64,000 nucleotides of DNA from Yoonia sp. R2331 (lineage in GTDB: Bacteria > Pseudomonadota > Alphaproteobacteria > Rhodobacterales > Rhodobacteraceae). The DNA is taken from contig NZ_JBGCUN010000001.1 of the NCBI RefSeq assembly GCF_041103235.1, positions 1,488,001 to 1,552,000 of the forward strand, given 5' to 3'. Below, in pieces: positions 50,171 through 59,857 of this stretch. The notes below the pieces were generated by a model that saw nothing but the letters and a program-made list of their open reading frames with translations, did no database searches and had not been told where the DNA came from. The translations under genes were made by a program, and so were the position numbers. Position 1 is the stretch's first letter; every line of letters begins with the position of its first letter.

Positions 50171-51637
50171 ATGCGCACCCCGTTCACCATGGCAGCCTAT
50201 GTTTTGTCGCAGGCCAAGGCCCGCGCCGATCATCCCGCGCTTGAGGTGCTTGGCCCGGACCCGCTGACGCTTCGCTACAGCGATTTGGACCGCGCCGTGC
50301 GCGCAACCGCACAGACCCTTTTGGATCACGGCCTGTCACCGGGGCACAACCGCGTGCTGATGCGTCTGGGCAATACACCTGATTTTCCGATCCTCTATCT
50401 GGCCTGCATCTACGCGGGGCTGATCCCAATTCCGACCTCCTCGCAACTGACCACGCCAGAGGTGACGCGTATCGCCGCAGACACAGCACCTGCCCTTGTG
50501 GTCCACAGCGCGGGCATATCGCTGCCCGATCAGGATATCCCGCGCTTGCAAGTCCAGAACCTGCACCAGGTCGCGCCCGGCTCGACCCTCGCCAAGCCGG
50601 ATCTGGGTGACCCAGAGCGCCCTGCCTATATCATTTACACCTCTGGCACCTCCGGTCAGCCGCGCGCCGTTGTGCACGCGCACCGCGCCATTCTGGCCCG
50701 TCGCATGATGTGGGATGGCTGGTACGGGCTGCGCGCCGATGACCGGCTCCTACACGCAGGCGCGTTCAACTGGACCTATACGCTTGGCACCGGGTTGATG
50801 GACCCCTGGTCGATCGGGGCCACGGCCCTGATCCCGGCACCCGGCACCGATGCCGCCGCCCTGCCCGCGCTTCTGGCACAACACGACGCCACCATCTTCG
50901 CCGCCGCACCCGGTGTCTACCGCCGGATCCTCCGCGGTGACATGCCACCGATGCCCCGGCTCCGGCACGGGCTTTCTGCGGGTGAAAAGCTCTCTGAAAC
51001 GCTCCGCCAGCGCTGGCAGGTGGCGACAGCCACGCCCCTGCACGAGGCTTATGGCATGTCGGAATGTTCGACCTTCATCTCTGGCGGCCCAAATCGCCCC
51101 GCCCCCTTCGGCACACTTGGCTATCCGCAACCGGGACGCCGCGTCCAATTGATGCCCGACAGCCAGATTATCGCCGTCCACCGATCCGACCCCGGCCTGA
51201 TGCTCGGCTACCTCAACCACCCTGCTGAAACGGCGGCGAAATTCGACGGCGACTGGTTCCTCACCGGCGACATCGGCCATGAAACCCCGGACGGCGCCAT
51301 TGCCTATGCCGGTCGCGCCGACGACATGATGAACGCCGGCGGCACCCGCGTCAGCCCGATCGAGGTTGAAGAGGCCCTGACCCACCACCCCGCCATCACA
51401 GAGGTTGCAGCCGCCGAAGTGCGCCTGCGCACAGACCTTTCGCTCATTGCGGCCTTTTATGTCGCCGACAACCTGTTAGATGAGGATGATCTGACCGCAT
51501 ATGCCAGCGCGCATCTCGCGGCCTATAAGATTCCCCGCGTCTTCTGCCGGGTCGACAGCCTGCCCCGCGGGACCAACAACAAACTTCTGCGCCACGTGTT
51601 GCGCGAAACATGGGAAGCCGAACATGGTCAAACTTGA
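50171..51637 (+). CDS. Acyl-CoA synthetase / adenylate-forming ligase
   Basis: A 488-aa class I adenylate-forming enzyme. Core motifs are YIIYTSGTSGQPRAVVHAHRA (phosphate loop; the usual Lys after Pro is Arg here), LHEAYGMSECSTFI, GDWFLTGDIGHETPDG, YAGRADDMMNAGGTRVSPIEVEEAL and the C-terminal PRGTNNKLLR with the catalytic lysine. The order fits the benzoate-CoA ligase/medium-chain acyl-CoA ligase branch; the substrate is not evident. It starts a three-gene operon with the DsbA-like and MFS genes, which overlap by 14 and 4 nt. Confidence 0.87.
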   Translation: MRTPFTMAAYVLSQAKARADHPALEVLGPDPLTLRYSDLDRAVRATAQTLLDHGLSPGHNRVLMRLGNTPDFPILYLACIYAGLIPIPTSSQLTTPEVTRIAADTAPALVVHSAGISLPDQDIPRLQVQNLHQVAPGSTLAKPDLGDPERPAYIIYTSGTSGQPRAVVHAHRAILARRMMWDGWYGLRADDRLLHAGAFNWTYTLGTGLMDPWSIGATALIPAPGTDAAALPALLAQHDATIFAAAPGVYRRILRGDMPPMPRLRHGLSAGEKLSETLRQRWQVATATPLHEAYGMSECSTFISGGPNRPAPFGTLGYPQPGRRVQLMPDSQIIAVHRSDPGLMLGYLNHPAETAAKFDGDWFLTGDIGHETPDGAIAYAGRADDMMNAGGTRVSPIEVEEALTHHPAITEVAAAEVRLRTDLSLIAAFYVADNLLDEDDLTAYASAHLAAYKIPRVFCRVDSLPRGTNNKLLRHVLRETWEAEHGQT

Positions 51638-52268
51638 TATTATCTCTGACCCGATCTGTCCGTGGTGCTACATCGGCAAGACCAACCTTGATAAGGCCTT
51701 GGCCCAGGTGCCCGACCACCCCTTTGTGATCGAATGGCACCCGTTCCAGCTCAACCCTGACATGCCCGCCGGCGGCATGGACCGCCGCGCCTATCTCGAA
51801 GGCAAGTTCGGTGGCAAAGAAGGTGCGGTCAAGGCCTATGCCCCCGTGGTCGAACACGCCGCCAATGCCGGTGCGCTGATCAACTTTGAGGCCATCAAGA
51901 AAACCCCCAACACGCTTGATGCTCACCGTCTGATCCACTGGGCCGGGATCGAACAGCGCCAGATTTTCGTGGTCGACTTGTTGTTCAAAGCCTACTTTGT
52001 CGAAGGCCGCGACATTGGTGATCACGAGGTTTTGGCCGACATCGCCGACACCGCCGAGATGGACGCCGCCACCGTCACCCGCCTGCTGTCCACGGATGCT
52101 GATCTTGATGACATCCGCAAGCGTGATGCCCACAGCCGCGAAATGGGCGTCAATTCTGTCCCGACCTTTGTCGTGGCCCAACAACACGCCGTCCCCGGTG
52201 CGCAGCCGCCCGAAATGTGGGTGCAGGTCATCGCGGACATTCAGAAACAACTGGACGCGGCAGAGTGA
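51624..52268 (+). CDS. FrnE-like DsbA family oxidoreductase
   Basis: A 214-aa thioredoxin-fold protein of the FrnE/2-hydroxychromene-2-carboxylate isomerase branch. It begins MVKLDIISDPICPWCYIGKTNLDKAL with the CPWC active site at about residues 12-15, continues WHPFQLNPDMP and ends with the cis-proline region VNSVPTFVVAQQHAVPGAQPPE. No signal peptide, so it is cytosolic, as in the polyketide-associated FrnE and its relatives. The start at 51624 overlaps the ligase gene by 14 nt. Confidence 0.9.
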   Translation: MVKLDIISDPICPWCYIGKTNLDKALAQVPDHPFVIEWHPFQLNPDMPAGGMDRRAYLEGKFGGKEGAVKAYAPVVEHAANAGALINFEAIKKTPNTLDAHRLIHWAGIEQRQIFVVDLLFKAYFVEGRDIGDHEVLADIADTAEMDAATVTRLLSTDADLDDIRKRDAHSREMGVNSVPTFVVAQQHAVPGAQPPEMWVQVIADIQKQLDAAE

Positions 52269-53473
52269 ACGCACCCACCAAACGCCTGCACCAAACCGAA
52301 TTTATCGCCCTGATGGCGATGCTGGCCGCGACAGTGGCCTTTTCGATAGATGCCATGCTGCCCGCACTGCCCGAAATCGCGGCAGAGCTTTCGCCCGGTG
52401 ATGCCAACCGCGCGCAGCTGATCATCACCAGCTTTGTGCTGGGCATGGGGCTCGGCACCTTTGTCACCGGGCCATTGGCTGACACCTTTGGCCGCAAGCC
52501 GGTGCTCGTCGGCGGCGCACTTCTTTATTGTGCCTCGGCCCTTCTGGCATGGGCCGCACAAAGTCTCGAGGTGATGCTGGCAGCCCGTGTCCTGCAAGGC
52601 ATCGGGGCCGCAGGCCCGCGTGTCGCAACGATGGCCATGATCCGCGATCTTTATGCCGGGCCAAACATGGCCCGTATCCTGTCCTTTGTGATGGTGGTCT
52701 TCTCGCTGGTCCCGGCGCTTGCTCCGACCATGGGTCATTTCATCATCGAAGGCCTCGGCTGGCGGGCGATCTTCTTGTCCTTTGTAACGTTTTCCGTTGT
52801 GACCGTCACGTGGCTCCTGATCCGCCAGCCAGAGACATCAACACCAGAAACCCGCCGCCCGCTGAACGTGACGGCCCTGCTGTCCGCCGCACGCGAGGTG
52901 TTGACCCACCCCACAACCCGCCTGTCGATCATCATTCAGACCCTGACCTTTGGGATGCTGTTTACGGGCCTGTCCTCAACCCAACAGGTCTTTGATGTGA
53001 CCTTTGATCAGGGCGATGTGTTTCATTTCTGGTTCGGCGGCATCGCCGTTGTCGCCGCGACCGGTAGCCTTCTGAACGCGCGGCTTGTCGTGCGCTTGGG
53101 CATGCGCGCCATCATCCGCGCGATGTTCATGGTCCAGATTGCCGTCAGCATCGCCATGATCACCATCACGCTGATGGGCGGCCCCTACTGGCTGACCTTT
53201 GGCATCTACGTGATCTGGGTCACCACTGGCTTCTATCAGGCGGGCCTGACCATCGGCAATCTCAATGCGCTGGCGATGGAACCCCTGCCCCATATCGCCG
53301 GCATGGCCGCCTCTCTGATCGCCGCCATCTCAACGGTCGGCGCTGTTATCATCGCAGCCCCCATTGGCCTTGCCTTCGACGGAACCCCCGTCCCCATTGG
53401 GATCGGGGTACTGATCTGCGCTGTGCTCGCATTCTGGCTCACCACCCGCATCAAACGCCCGGGCGAAGAATAG
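52265..53473 (+). CDS. Bcr/CflA-type MFS drug exporter
   Basis: A 402-aa major facilitator with twelve predicted membrane segments. The signature ALLAATVAFSIDAMLPALPEIA and the loop GPLADTFGRKPVLVGG between helices 2 and 3 mark the Bcr/CflA drug-resistance branch, as does RVLQGIGAAGPRVATMAMIRDLY with the antiporter motif C-like region. The GTG start at 52265 overlaps the upstream stop (GTGA). Probably exports drugs or metabolites made or activated by the operon; the substrate is unknown. Confidence 0.9.
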   Translation: MNAPTKRLHQTEFIALMAMLAATVAFSIDAMLPALPEIAAELSPGDANRAQLIITSFVLGMGLGTFVTGPLADTFGRKPVLVGGALLYCASALLAWAAQSLEVMLAARVLQGIGAAGPRVATMAMIRDLYAGPNMARILSFVMVVFSLVPALAPTMGHFIIEGLGWRAIFLSFVTFSVVTVTWLLIRQPETSTPETRRPLNVTALLSAAREVLTHPTTRLSIIIQTLTFGMLFTGLSSTQQVFDVTFDQGDVFHFWFGGIAVVAATGSLLNARLVVRLGMRAIIRAMFMVQIAVSIAMITITLMGGPYWLTFGIYVIWVTTGFYQAGLTIGNLNALAMEPLPHIAGMAASLIAAISTVGAVIIAAPIGLAFDGTPVPIGIGVLICAVLAFWLTTRIKRPGEE

Positions 53474-53547
53474 GATATCAACAGCAACAATGAATGTCTG
53501 GTTTGAGCCCAAACCTAACAAGTTTCTGCGATGTGGCGAATGTCGGC

Positions 53548-54483
53548 TTAAGGTGTCCGGGCGGCATTCACGATCTGCTTCATGTGGCGCATGTCGGTGC
53601 CGCAACACCCTCCCAAAACCCGAATTTGAGGAAAGCGCCGCCTGATATCGGACAGCTGCTCACCCAACTCGGTCGGATTGCCGTCATCCAGTTCTTCGGC
53701 TTCGTCCAGTTCTGCATGGCTGCAGCGAGACGCATTGGCAATGATACCTCCTACACGTTGCATCCACGGTGCGTCTTCGAGGACTCTCGAGAAATGCTGA
53801 GGATGCGCGCAGTTGATCATGTAGTAGGCTGCATAGCTGTCAGTCGCAACTTCGACCTCTGATATAGCGCCCTCCAGTGACGCGCCGGTCGGCAACCGCC
53901 CGTCTGTTTCCACAGTGAAAGAAATGACAACCGGAAGCTCGAACCTGCGGGCCGCCCTGACGATGCCAACCGCCTCAGATGGGTACGCCAAGGTGTATCC
54001 GCTGATCACATCCAGATCTGTGTCTGCCAGAACAGATACTTGCTCCGAATGATAGATTTCCGCCTCATCAGCGTTCATTTGCGTTTCCGGTGCGTACGCA
54101 TCGTCGCGCGGTCCGATATTCGCACTGATGATCGTCGGAGCATGATCGCTTTCTGAGCGAACTGCCGCCATCATGGCGATAGCATCTAGATTAAGCTGCT
54201 TGAGTTCGGGGAAATCGTACCCAATTGCAGACCCGCGGTCTCGATTGGCGACCCATGTCGGGCTTTCAAGAATTACACCAGCATGCGATTCTTTGCCCAG
54301 AGCGATCAGGTCTTTCATATATCCTTTGAGAAGCTCTCTACCCTCCGTAGTTTTCAGAAGCGGGTATGAAGCAAAGCCGGGCAAATCGACGCCCTGATTG
54401 AACATTAAGTCGGTTTCCATCCCGACATAGGCCAAGAATAAGTCGGCATTGCTGGGAGGAAATGAGTCCCGATAAAGTGTCAT
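53548..54483 (-). CDS. Homocysteine S-methyltransferase family protein
   Basis: A 311-aa protein of the zinc-dependent methyltransferase family (MmuM/MetH N-domain type), which transfers methyl groups from S-methylmethionine or betaine to homocysteine. The zinc cysteines are in MINCAHPQHF (one) and VLGGCCGTDMRHM (two), and the barrel start reads VGMETDLMFNQGVDLPGFASYPLL. The start at 54483 (ATG) is preferred over the TTG of the longer frame to 54525. It is less GC-rich than the surrounding mfd and MFS genes and stands alone, which may point to later acquisition. Confidence 0.85.
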   Translation of the reverse strand: MTLYRDSFPPSNADLFLAYVGMETDLMFNQGVDLPGFASYPLLKTTEGRELLKGYMKDLIALGKESHAGVILESPTWVANRDRGSAIGYDFPELKQLNLDAIAMMAAVRSESDHAPTIISANIGPRDDAYAPETQMNADEAEIYHSEQVSVLADTDLDVISGYTLAYPSEAVGIVRAARRFELPVVISFTVETDGRLPTGASLEGAISEVEVATDSYAAYYMINCAHPQHFSRVLEDAPWMQRVGGIIANASRCSHAELDEAEELDDGNPTELGEQLSDIRRRFPQIRVLGGCCGTDMRHMKQIVNAARTP

Positions 54484-54614
54484 CTTTTTGGGCCAGTCGC
54501 TTGCATTACCCTTCGACCATAACAACGGGTGAGTGTCGTGTCACTGATGCGACCCTAACGAAACCGGCCATTGGCGCAAACGCAGCGAAAGCTCACTTTG
54601 TCCGCACAGCTGCC

Positions 54615-57600
54615 TTACCCCGCCTTCGCCTCTTTCAGCTTCGCCGCCAGATCACGTGCAATTCCAAAGGCGCCCTGGATCTTGTCACGCTCTTTTGCCC
54701 AGTCACGGCGCACCACGATCTTGTTGTCCTTCACCTTCGCCAACCCGCGCTGATCGTTGATGAAGTCGACCAACCCCTTGGGGCTTGCGAATTTGTCGTT
54801 GTGGAACCGGATTGTCGCCCCCTTTGGCCCCGCATCCAAATGGCTAATTCCTGCGCGCTTGCACATCGCCTTGATCCGCACCACCAGCATCAGCGTGTTC
54901 ACCTCGCGCGGCAGCTTGCCAAAGCGGTCGATCAATTCAGCAGCAAAGCCCTCCAGCTCGACCTTCGTGGTCAAATCCGACAACCGCCGATAAAGCCCCA
55001 GCCGCACGTCCAGATCAGGCACGTAGTCCTCGGGGATCAGCACCGGCACGCCCAGATTGATCTGCGGTGCCCATTGACCGTCATCGACAATGCCTTCTGC
55101 CGCACCAGACCGGATCGCGGCAATTTGGTCTTCCAACATCTGCTGATAAAGTTCGTAGCCGACCTCGCGCATCTGGCCGGACTGTTCTTCTCCCAACAGG
55201 TTCCCCGCGCCGCGAATGTCCAGATCCTGCGACGCCAGCGTGAACCCCGCGCCCAGACTATCAATCGACCCCAGCACCCGCAGCCGTTTCTGCGCCGTAT
55301 CAGTCAGCTTCTGGCGCGGCTTAGTCGTCAGATAGGCATAGGCGCGGGTCTTCGACCGGCCCACACGGCCCCTGATCTGATAAAGCTGTGCGAGACCGAA
55401 CATATCCGACCGCCAGACCACCATCGTGTTCGCTGTCGGAATATCCAGCCCGGATTCCACAATTGTGGTCGCCAGCAACACGTCGAACTTGCCGTCGTAA
55501 AAGGCGTTCATCCGGTCATCCAGCTCTCCCGCCGCCATCTGGCCCGTGGCGGTGACAAACGACACCTCTGGCACCTCGCGTTTCAGCCAGTCTTCCATCT
55601 CGGGCATATCCGCAATCCGCGGCACCACAAGGAACGACTGCCCGCCGCGATAATGCTCGCGCAACAGCGCCTCGCGGATGGTGATCGTGTCAAACTCGCT
55701 GACGTAAGTGCGGATCGCCAACCGGTCCACCGGCGGCGTGCCAATGATCGACAGATCCCGCACCCCTGACAGCGACAACTGCAGCGTCCGCGGAATCGGT
55801 GTCGCCGTCAGCGTCAGCACATGCACATCCGTGCGCAGGGATTTCAGCCGCTCTTTATGCTGCACGCCAAACTTCTGTTCTTCGTCAATCACCAACAGGC
55901 CAAGGTTCTTGAACCGCACCGATTTCGCCAGCAACGCATGGGTGCCCACCACAATATCCACCGTGCCCTTGGTGATCCCGTCGCGCGTGAGGGCCGCATC
56001 CTTGGCGCTGACAAACCGTGACAGCGGTCGGACATTGACCGGAAACCCCCGGAACCGCTCTGCAAAGCTTTGGTAGTGCTGCCTTGCCAGCAGCGTTGTT
56101 GGGGCAATCACCGCAACCTGCACGCCCGAAAGCGCTGCGATAAACGCCGCCCGGATTGCCACCTCGGTCTTGCCAAAGCCGACATCGCCACAGATCAGCC
56201 GGTCCATCGGACGCCCCGATTCCAAGTCTTCCAACACGTCTTCAATGGCCTGCAACTGGTCTTCGGTCTCCGCATAGGGGAAGCGCGCGAGGAACTGATC
56301 CCACAGCCCATCTGTTGGCGTGAGGACCGGCGCTGTGCGCAGCGCACGTTCGGCAGCGACCCGGATCAACCGCTCTGCGATCTGCCGGATCCGTTCCTTC
56401 AGCTTGGCTTTCTTGGCCTGCCATGCACCACCGCCCAGCTTGTCCAACAGCCCTTCGTCATGGCCGTATTTCGACAAGAGCTCGATATTATAGACCGGCA
56501 GATAAAGCTTTGAACTTTCGGCATATTCCAGCAGCAGGCATTCATGCGCGGCCCCTAATGCCGTGACCACCTCCAACCCTTTGAACCGGCCGACACCGTG
56601 ATCCACGTGAACCACCAGATCGCCGGGTGACAGGCTGTTCGCCTCGGTCAGGAAATTCTCCGCCCGCCGCTTACGCTTGGTCTGGCGGATCAACCGGTCG
56701 CCGAGCACATCCTGTTCGGAAATCACCGTGATGCCGGGGGCCTCGAACCCCGCATCCAGCGCCCAAACCGCCAGATGCACACCAGTTTTGCCAACCCGGC
56801 CCCAATCACTGACCGGGATCACCTCGGCGATGCCCTCATCCTCAATCAACCCAGTCAAACGCTCGCGCGCGCCTTCGGAATAGGACGCGATCAGCACCGG
56901 ACCATCAGCCATCTTTGCCTTCACGTGGTCCGCCAAGGCCCCGAAAAGGCTGAGTTCTTCGCGCTGACGTTCCACGGAAAAATTGCGCCCGACGCGCCCG
57001 CCTGCATCAATAACCCCCGGCCCGGTGGCTTGGGGGTTAGGGGCAAACTGCATCACGCGGGTCGTGGCGACTGCCGCATCCCAGGCCGCCTCATCCAGAT
57101 ACAAAAGCTCCGGCGGTGCAGGCTTGTAAACCGTATCCACGCGGCCCTTCTGGTTCAGCGCGTGCACCCGCGTGCCATATTGATCCGCAATGTTGTCCCA
57201 CCGCGCGATCCGCATCGGCCCCACCTGATCGTCCAGCGTGACGGTGACACCGGGCAGATAGTCAAACAGCGTCTCCAGCTTTTCGGCAAAGAACCCCAGC
57301 CAATGTTCGACGCCCGCGTGCTTGCGCCCCGCGCTGACCGCTTCATACAGCGGGTCATCGGTGCCTGCCGCACCAAACTCAATCCGGTAATTCTGCCGGA
57401 ACCGGGTGATCGCCGCCTCGTCCAGAATAACCTCGCTGACCGGTGCCAGCTCAATCTCGTTTAGCTTCTCGGTCGTTCGCTGCGTGGCAGGATCAAACCG
57501 CCGCGCCCCATCCAGCACATCACCAAACAGATCCAGCCGGATGGGTCCATCCTGTCCGGGCGGGAAGATGTCGATGATCCCGCCACGGATCGCATAGTCA

Positions 57601-58058
57601 CCCGCCTCCATCACCGTGGGGCTTTGGGTGAACCCCATGCGCACCAGAAAACCGCGTAGTGCGTCTTCGTCGATCCGGTCGCCAACACGCGCGGTAAAGG
57701 CCGCTTCGCGTAGCAGATCGCGCGGGGGAACCCGTTGGGTCGCGGCATTCAGTGTTGTCAGCAACACGAACTGCTTGGGCATGCCGTGTACCAGCCCCGC
57801 CAGCGTCGCCATCCGCGCCGCACTCACATCCGCATTCGGCGACACCCGGTCATATGGCAAACAATCCCAGCCCGGAAACACGATCACCGGCATGTCGGGT
57901 GCAAAGAACGTCAATGCGGCCTGCATTGCCGCCAACCGCTTGTCATCGCGCGCGACATGGCACACCGGACCATCGGCCCGCGCTAGCTCGGCCAAGATCA
58001 ACTGCGCGTCATACCCCTCGGGCGCGCCTGCAACGGTGATGTGATCTGATTGGGACAT
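54615..58058 (-). CDS. mfd: Transcription-repair coupling factor Mfd
   Basis: A 1147-aa DNA translocase that removes stalled RNA polymerase and recruits UvrA. The N-terminal UvrB-like domain spans about residues 1-330. The RNA-polymerase-interaction domain (LSPGDLVVHVDHGVGRFKGLEV, about 470-490 onward) is followed by the helicase core with Walker A LICGDVGFGKTEVAIRAA, DEEQ box LLVIDEEQKFGVQHKERLK and LTATPIPRTLQLSLSG. The translocation motif region (SGLDIPTANTMVVWRSDMFGLAQLYQIRGRVGRS) and a C-terminal TRCF domain end the protein. Length is normal. It begins at 58058, 35 bp downstream of a small membrane-protein gene. Confidence 0.97.
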   Translation of the reverse strand: MSQSDHITVAGAPEGYDAQLILAELARADGPVCHVARDDKRLAAMQAALTFFAPDMPVIVFPGWDCLPYDRVSPNADVSAARMATLAGLVHGMPKQFVLLTTLNAATQRVPPRDLLREAAFTARVGDRIDEDALRGFLVRMGFTQSPTVMEAGDYAIRGGIIDIFPPGQDGPIRLDLFGDVLDGARRFDPATQRTTEKLNEIELAPVSEVILDEAAITRFRQNYRIEFGAAGTDDPLYEAVSAGRKHAGVEHWLGFFAEKLETLFDYLPGVTVTLDDQVGPMRIARWDNIADQYGTRVHALNQKGRVDTVYKPAPPELLYLDEAAWDAAVATTRVMQFAPNPQATGPGVIDAGGRVGRNFSVERQREELSLFGALADHVKAKMADGPVLIASYSEGARERLTGLIEDEGIAEVIPVSDWGRVGKTGVHLAVWALDAGFEAPGITVISEQDVLGDRLIRQTKRKRRAENFLTEANSLSPGDLVVHVDHGVGRFKGLEVVTALGAAHECLLLEYAESSKLYLPVYNIELLSKYGHDEGLLDKLGGGAWQAKKAKLKERIRQIAERLIRVAAERALRTAPVLTPTDGLWDQFLARFPYAETEDQLQAIEDVLEDLESGRPMDRLICGDVGFGKTEVAIRAAFIAALSGVQVAVIAPTTLLARQHYQSFAERFRGFPVNVRPLSRFVSAKDAALTRDGITKGTVDIVVGTHALLAKSVRFKNLGLLVIDEEQKFGVQHKERLKSLRTDVHVLTLTATPIPRTLQLSLSGVRDLSIIGTPPVDRLAIRTYVSEFDTITIREALLREHYRGGQSFLVVPRIADMPEMEDWLKREVPEVSFVTATGQMAAGELDDRMNAFYDGKFDVLLATTIVESGLDIPTANTMVVWRSDMFGLAQLYQIRGRVGRSKTRAYAYLTTKPRQKLTDTAQKRLRVLGSIDSLGAGFTLASQDLDIRGAGNLLGEEQSGQMREVGYELYQQMLEDQIAAIRSGAAEGIVDDGQWAPQINLGVPVLIPEDYVPDLDVRLGLYRRLSDLTTKVELEGFAAELIDRFGKLPREVNTLMLVVRIKAMCKRAGISHLDAGPKGATIRFHNDKFASPKGLVDFINDQRGLAKVKDNKIVVRRDWAKERDKIQGAFGIARDLAAKLKEAKAG

Positions 58059-58093
58059 GCGGCTGACCTACCCTGCGCCTTGCTGGTGTCAAG

Positions 58094-58618
58094 TCAGAGC
58101 GAACGCACCGCATCAAGGTTCTGATACATGCCGTACATGGCCGTCACAAAGATCGCGATCATACCGATGATCTGGGTCCACAACCGGTGCCGGTTCAACG
58201 CTGCATAAAGCGCATCACCCTCAGGTTCGGTGGCGGCAATCAGGCGGCTGGTCGACAGGCTGACCGCGCCGACAACCGACAGCGGCAAGGCGATCAGGAA
58301 AATCGCCTGTGCCAACTCGATCCGGTACCAGAACCCCAGAACCGCCAGTGAGGTCAGCGCGAAGGACAGGAACGCAATAAGGATCAGACCCGCAGTCCGG
58401 GCAATGCCCAGCATCCGGTTGACGTTGATCCGCACCAGATCGGTCAAGTCCAACTCCGCCTGTCCGCCAGACCGCTTGGCGCGCGAAATCAGGTCATAGG
58501 GCACACCAAGCACCCAATGACTGACCGACGACCAGACCACGGCCAGCATGATCCAATACCACAGGGAAGAGAACGACGAGATGTCGATCAGTTGGAAAAG
58601 GGCCTGGCTCCAGTCCAC
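58094..58618 (-). CDS. Small polytopic membrane protein
   Basis: A 174-aa protein with about four hydrophobic segments: SFSSLWYWIMLAVVWSSVSHWVLG, TAGLILIAFLSFALTSLAVLGF, AQAIFLIALPLSVVGAVSL and QIIGMIAIFVTAMYGMYQNL. The middle loop VPYDLISRAKRSGGQAELDLTDLVRINVNRML is conserved-looking. From memory, similar Rhodobacterales proteins have been annotated as a component of the SufBCD complex, but no suf gene lies here and I cannot support that function from the sequence. It is upstream of mfd on the same strand, with 35 bp between. Confidence 0.68.
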   Translation of the reverse strand: MDWSQALFQLIDISSFSSLWYWIMLAVVWSSVSHWVLGVPYDLISRAKRSGGQAELDLTDLVRINVNRMLGIARTAGLILIAFLSFALTSLAVLGFWYRIELAQAIFLIALPLSVVGAVSLSTSRLIAATEPEGDALYAALNRHRLWTQIIGMIAIFVTAMYGMYQNLDAVRSL

Positions 58619-58739
58619 GAATGTCTCTTAGGGCAGCTTGCAGTTGGCCGGAACCTAGACCCCGGACCCGCAAATGCCCAGACTTGTGAAGCCTCCGTGG
58701 ACATGCAACCAATCAGGTGTGACCAGAAAGGCCCGCATC

Positions 58740-59738
58740 ATGAAACCGACCGTTGCCCCCTTCCCCTCGACCCGCCTGCGCCGGATGCGGCAAAGCCCAG
58801 AACTGCGCCGTCTGGCCCGGCAAAATACACTGACGGTGGATGACCTGATCTGGCCGATTTTCGTGATGGACGGAACGGATGATGAAACGCCGGTCGCCTC
58901 CATGCCCGGTGTGACGCGCAAGACCGTGGACCGCGCCGTGGCCGCCGCACGCGAAGCGCAGGCCCTTGGCATCCCGGCAATCTGCATCTTTCCCTACACC
59001 GGGATGGAAGCGCGGACCGAAGACTGCGCATTGGCATGGTCACCTGATAATATCTCGAACCAGGCGATCCGCGCGATCAAGGACGCGGTGCCGGACATCG
59101 CCATCATGACCGACATCGCGCTTGATCCCTACAACATCAACGGCCACGACGGCTTTGTTGAAAACGGCGAGATCGTGAATGACCGCACGGTCGACGCACT
59201 GGTTAAGATGGCGCTGGCACAGGCCGAGGCCGGGGCCGACATTCTTGGCCCCTCTGACATGATGGACGGCCGCATCGGCGCGATCCGCGCAGCACTCGAA
59301 TCCGAAGGCCACCAGCGCGTCACCATCCTCAGCTACACCGCGAAATACGCCTCCAGCTTCTATGGCCCGTTCCGTGACGCCGTTGGCGCATCCGCAGCCC
59401 TCACCGGTGACAAAAACACCTACCAGATGGACCCCGGCAATTCGGATGAGGCGCTGCGCCTTGTCGAACGCGACCTGATGGAAGGGGCCGACATGGTCAT
59501 GGTCAAACCGGGGATGCCCTATCTCGACATCTGCCGCCGCGTGAAAGACAGCTTTGGCGTGCCCACCTACGCCTATCAGGTCTCTGGCGAATACGCGATG
59601 ATCCAGGCCGCCGCGCAAAACGGCTGGCTGGATCATGACAAGGTCATGCTGGAAAGCCTTTTGTGCTTCAAACGCGCCGGGTGCGATGGCGTGCTGACTT
59701 ACTTCGCCCCCGCAGCGGCGCGCTTGCTGCAGGAGTAG
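58740..59738 (+). CDS. hemB: Delta-aminolevulinic acid dehydratase (porphobilinogen synthase)
   Basis: A 332-aa tetrapyrrole enzyme condensing two 5-aminolevulinate molecules. The two active-site lysines are K202 (ILSYTAKYASSFYGPFRDA) and K256 (MVMVKPGMPYLD). In the metal region DIALDPYNINGHDGF the three zinc cysteines of the animal/yeast type are replaced by Ala127, Asp129 and Asp137, so this is the D-type enzyme that uses no zinc. An N-terminal arm (FPSTRLRRMRQSPELRRL) is present for octamer assembly. The start at 58740 has AGAAAGG upstream; a longer frame to 58674 lacks support. Confidence 0.96.
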   Translation: MKPTVAPFPSTRLRRMRQSPELRRLARQNTLTVDDLIWPIFVMDGTDDETPVASMPGVTRKTVDRAVAAAREAQALGIPAICIFPYTGMEARTEDCALAWSPDNISNQAIRAIKDAVPDIAIMTDIALDPYNINGHDGFVENGEIVNDRTVDALVKMALAQAEAGADILGPSDMMDGRIGAIRAALESEGHQRVTILSYTAKYASSFYGPFRDAVGASAALTGDKNTYQMDPGNSDEALRLVERDLMEGADMVMVKPGMPYLDICRRVKDSFGVPTYAYQVSGEYAMIQAAAQNGWLDHDKVMLESLLCFKRAGCDGVLTYFAPAAARLLQE

Positions 59739-59741
59739 CGT

Positions 59742-59795
59742 CATGCAGATACGATTGATTTTCGTGGATCCCCACCCCGATCACGCGCTCGACTA
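59742..59795 (+). other. 17-codon mini-ORF after hemB
   Basis: MQIRLIFVDPHPDHALD is encoded 3 bp after the hemB stop, with AGGAG about 9 nt before its ATG (part of the hemB stop region). It could be a translated leader remnant or chance; nothing is known. Confidence 0.2.
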
Positions 59796-59816
59796 GTCAC
59801 CTTCTCAATACGGCAA

Positions 59817-59836
59817 CGGGGCGCTAAAGCGCCCCG
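59817..59836. terminator. Bidirectional hairpin between hemB and DUF1330 gene
   Basis: An 8-bp GC stem (CGGGGCGC/GCGCCCCG) closes a TAAA loop between two convergent genes. T-runs are lacking on both sides, so it may act only as a pause or processing block. Confidence 0.5.
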
Positions 59837-59857
59837 CCCTGTCCCTCGTATCAGCCC

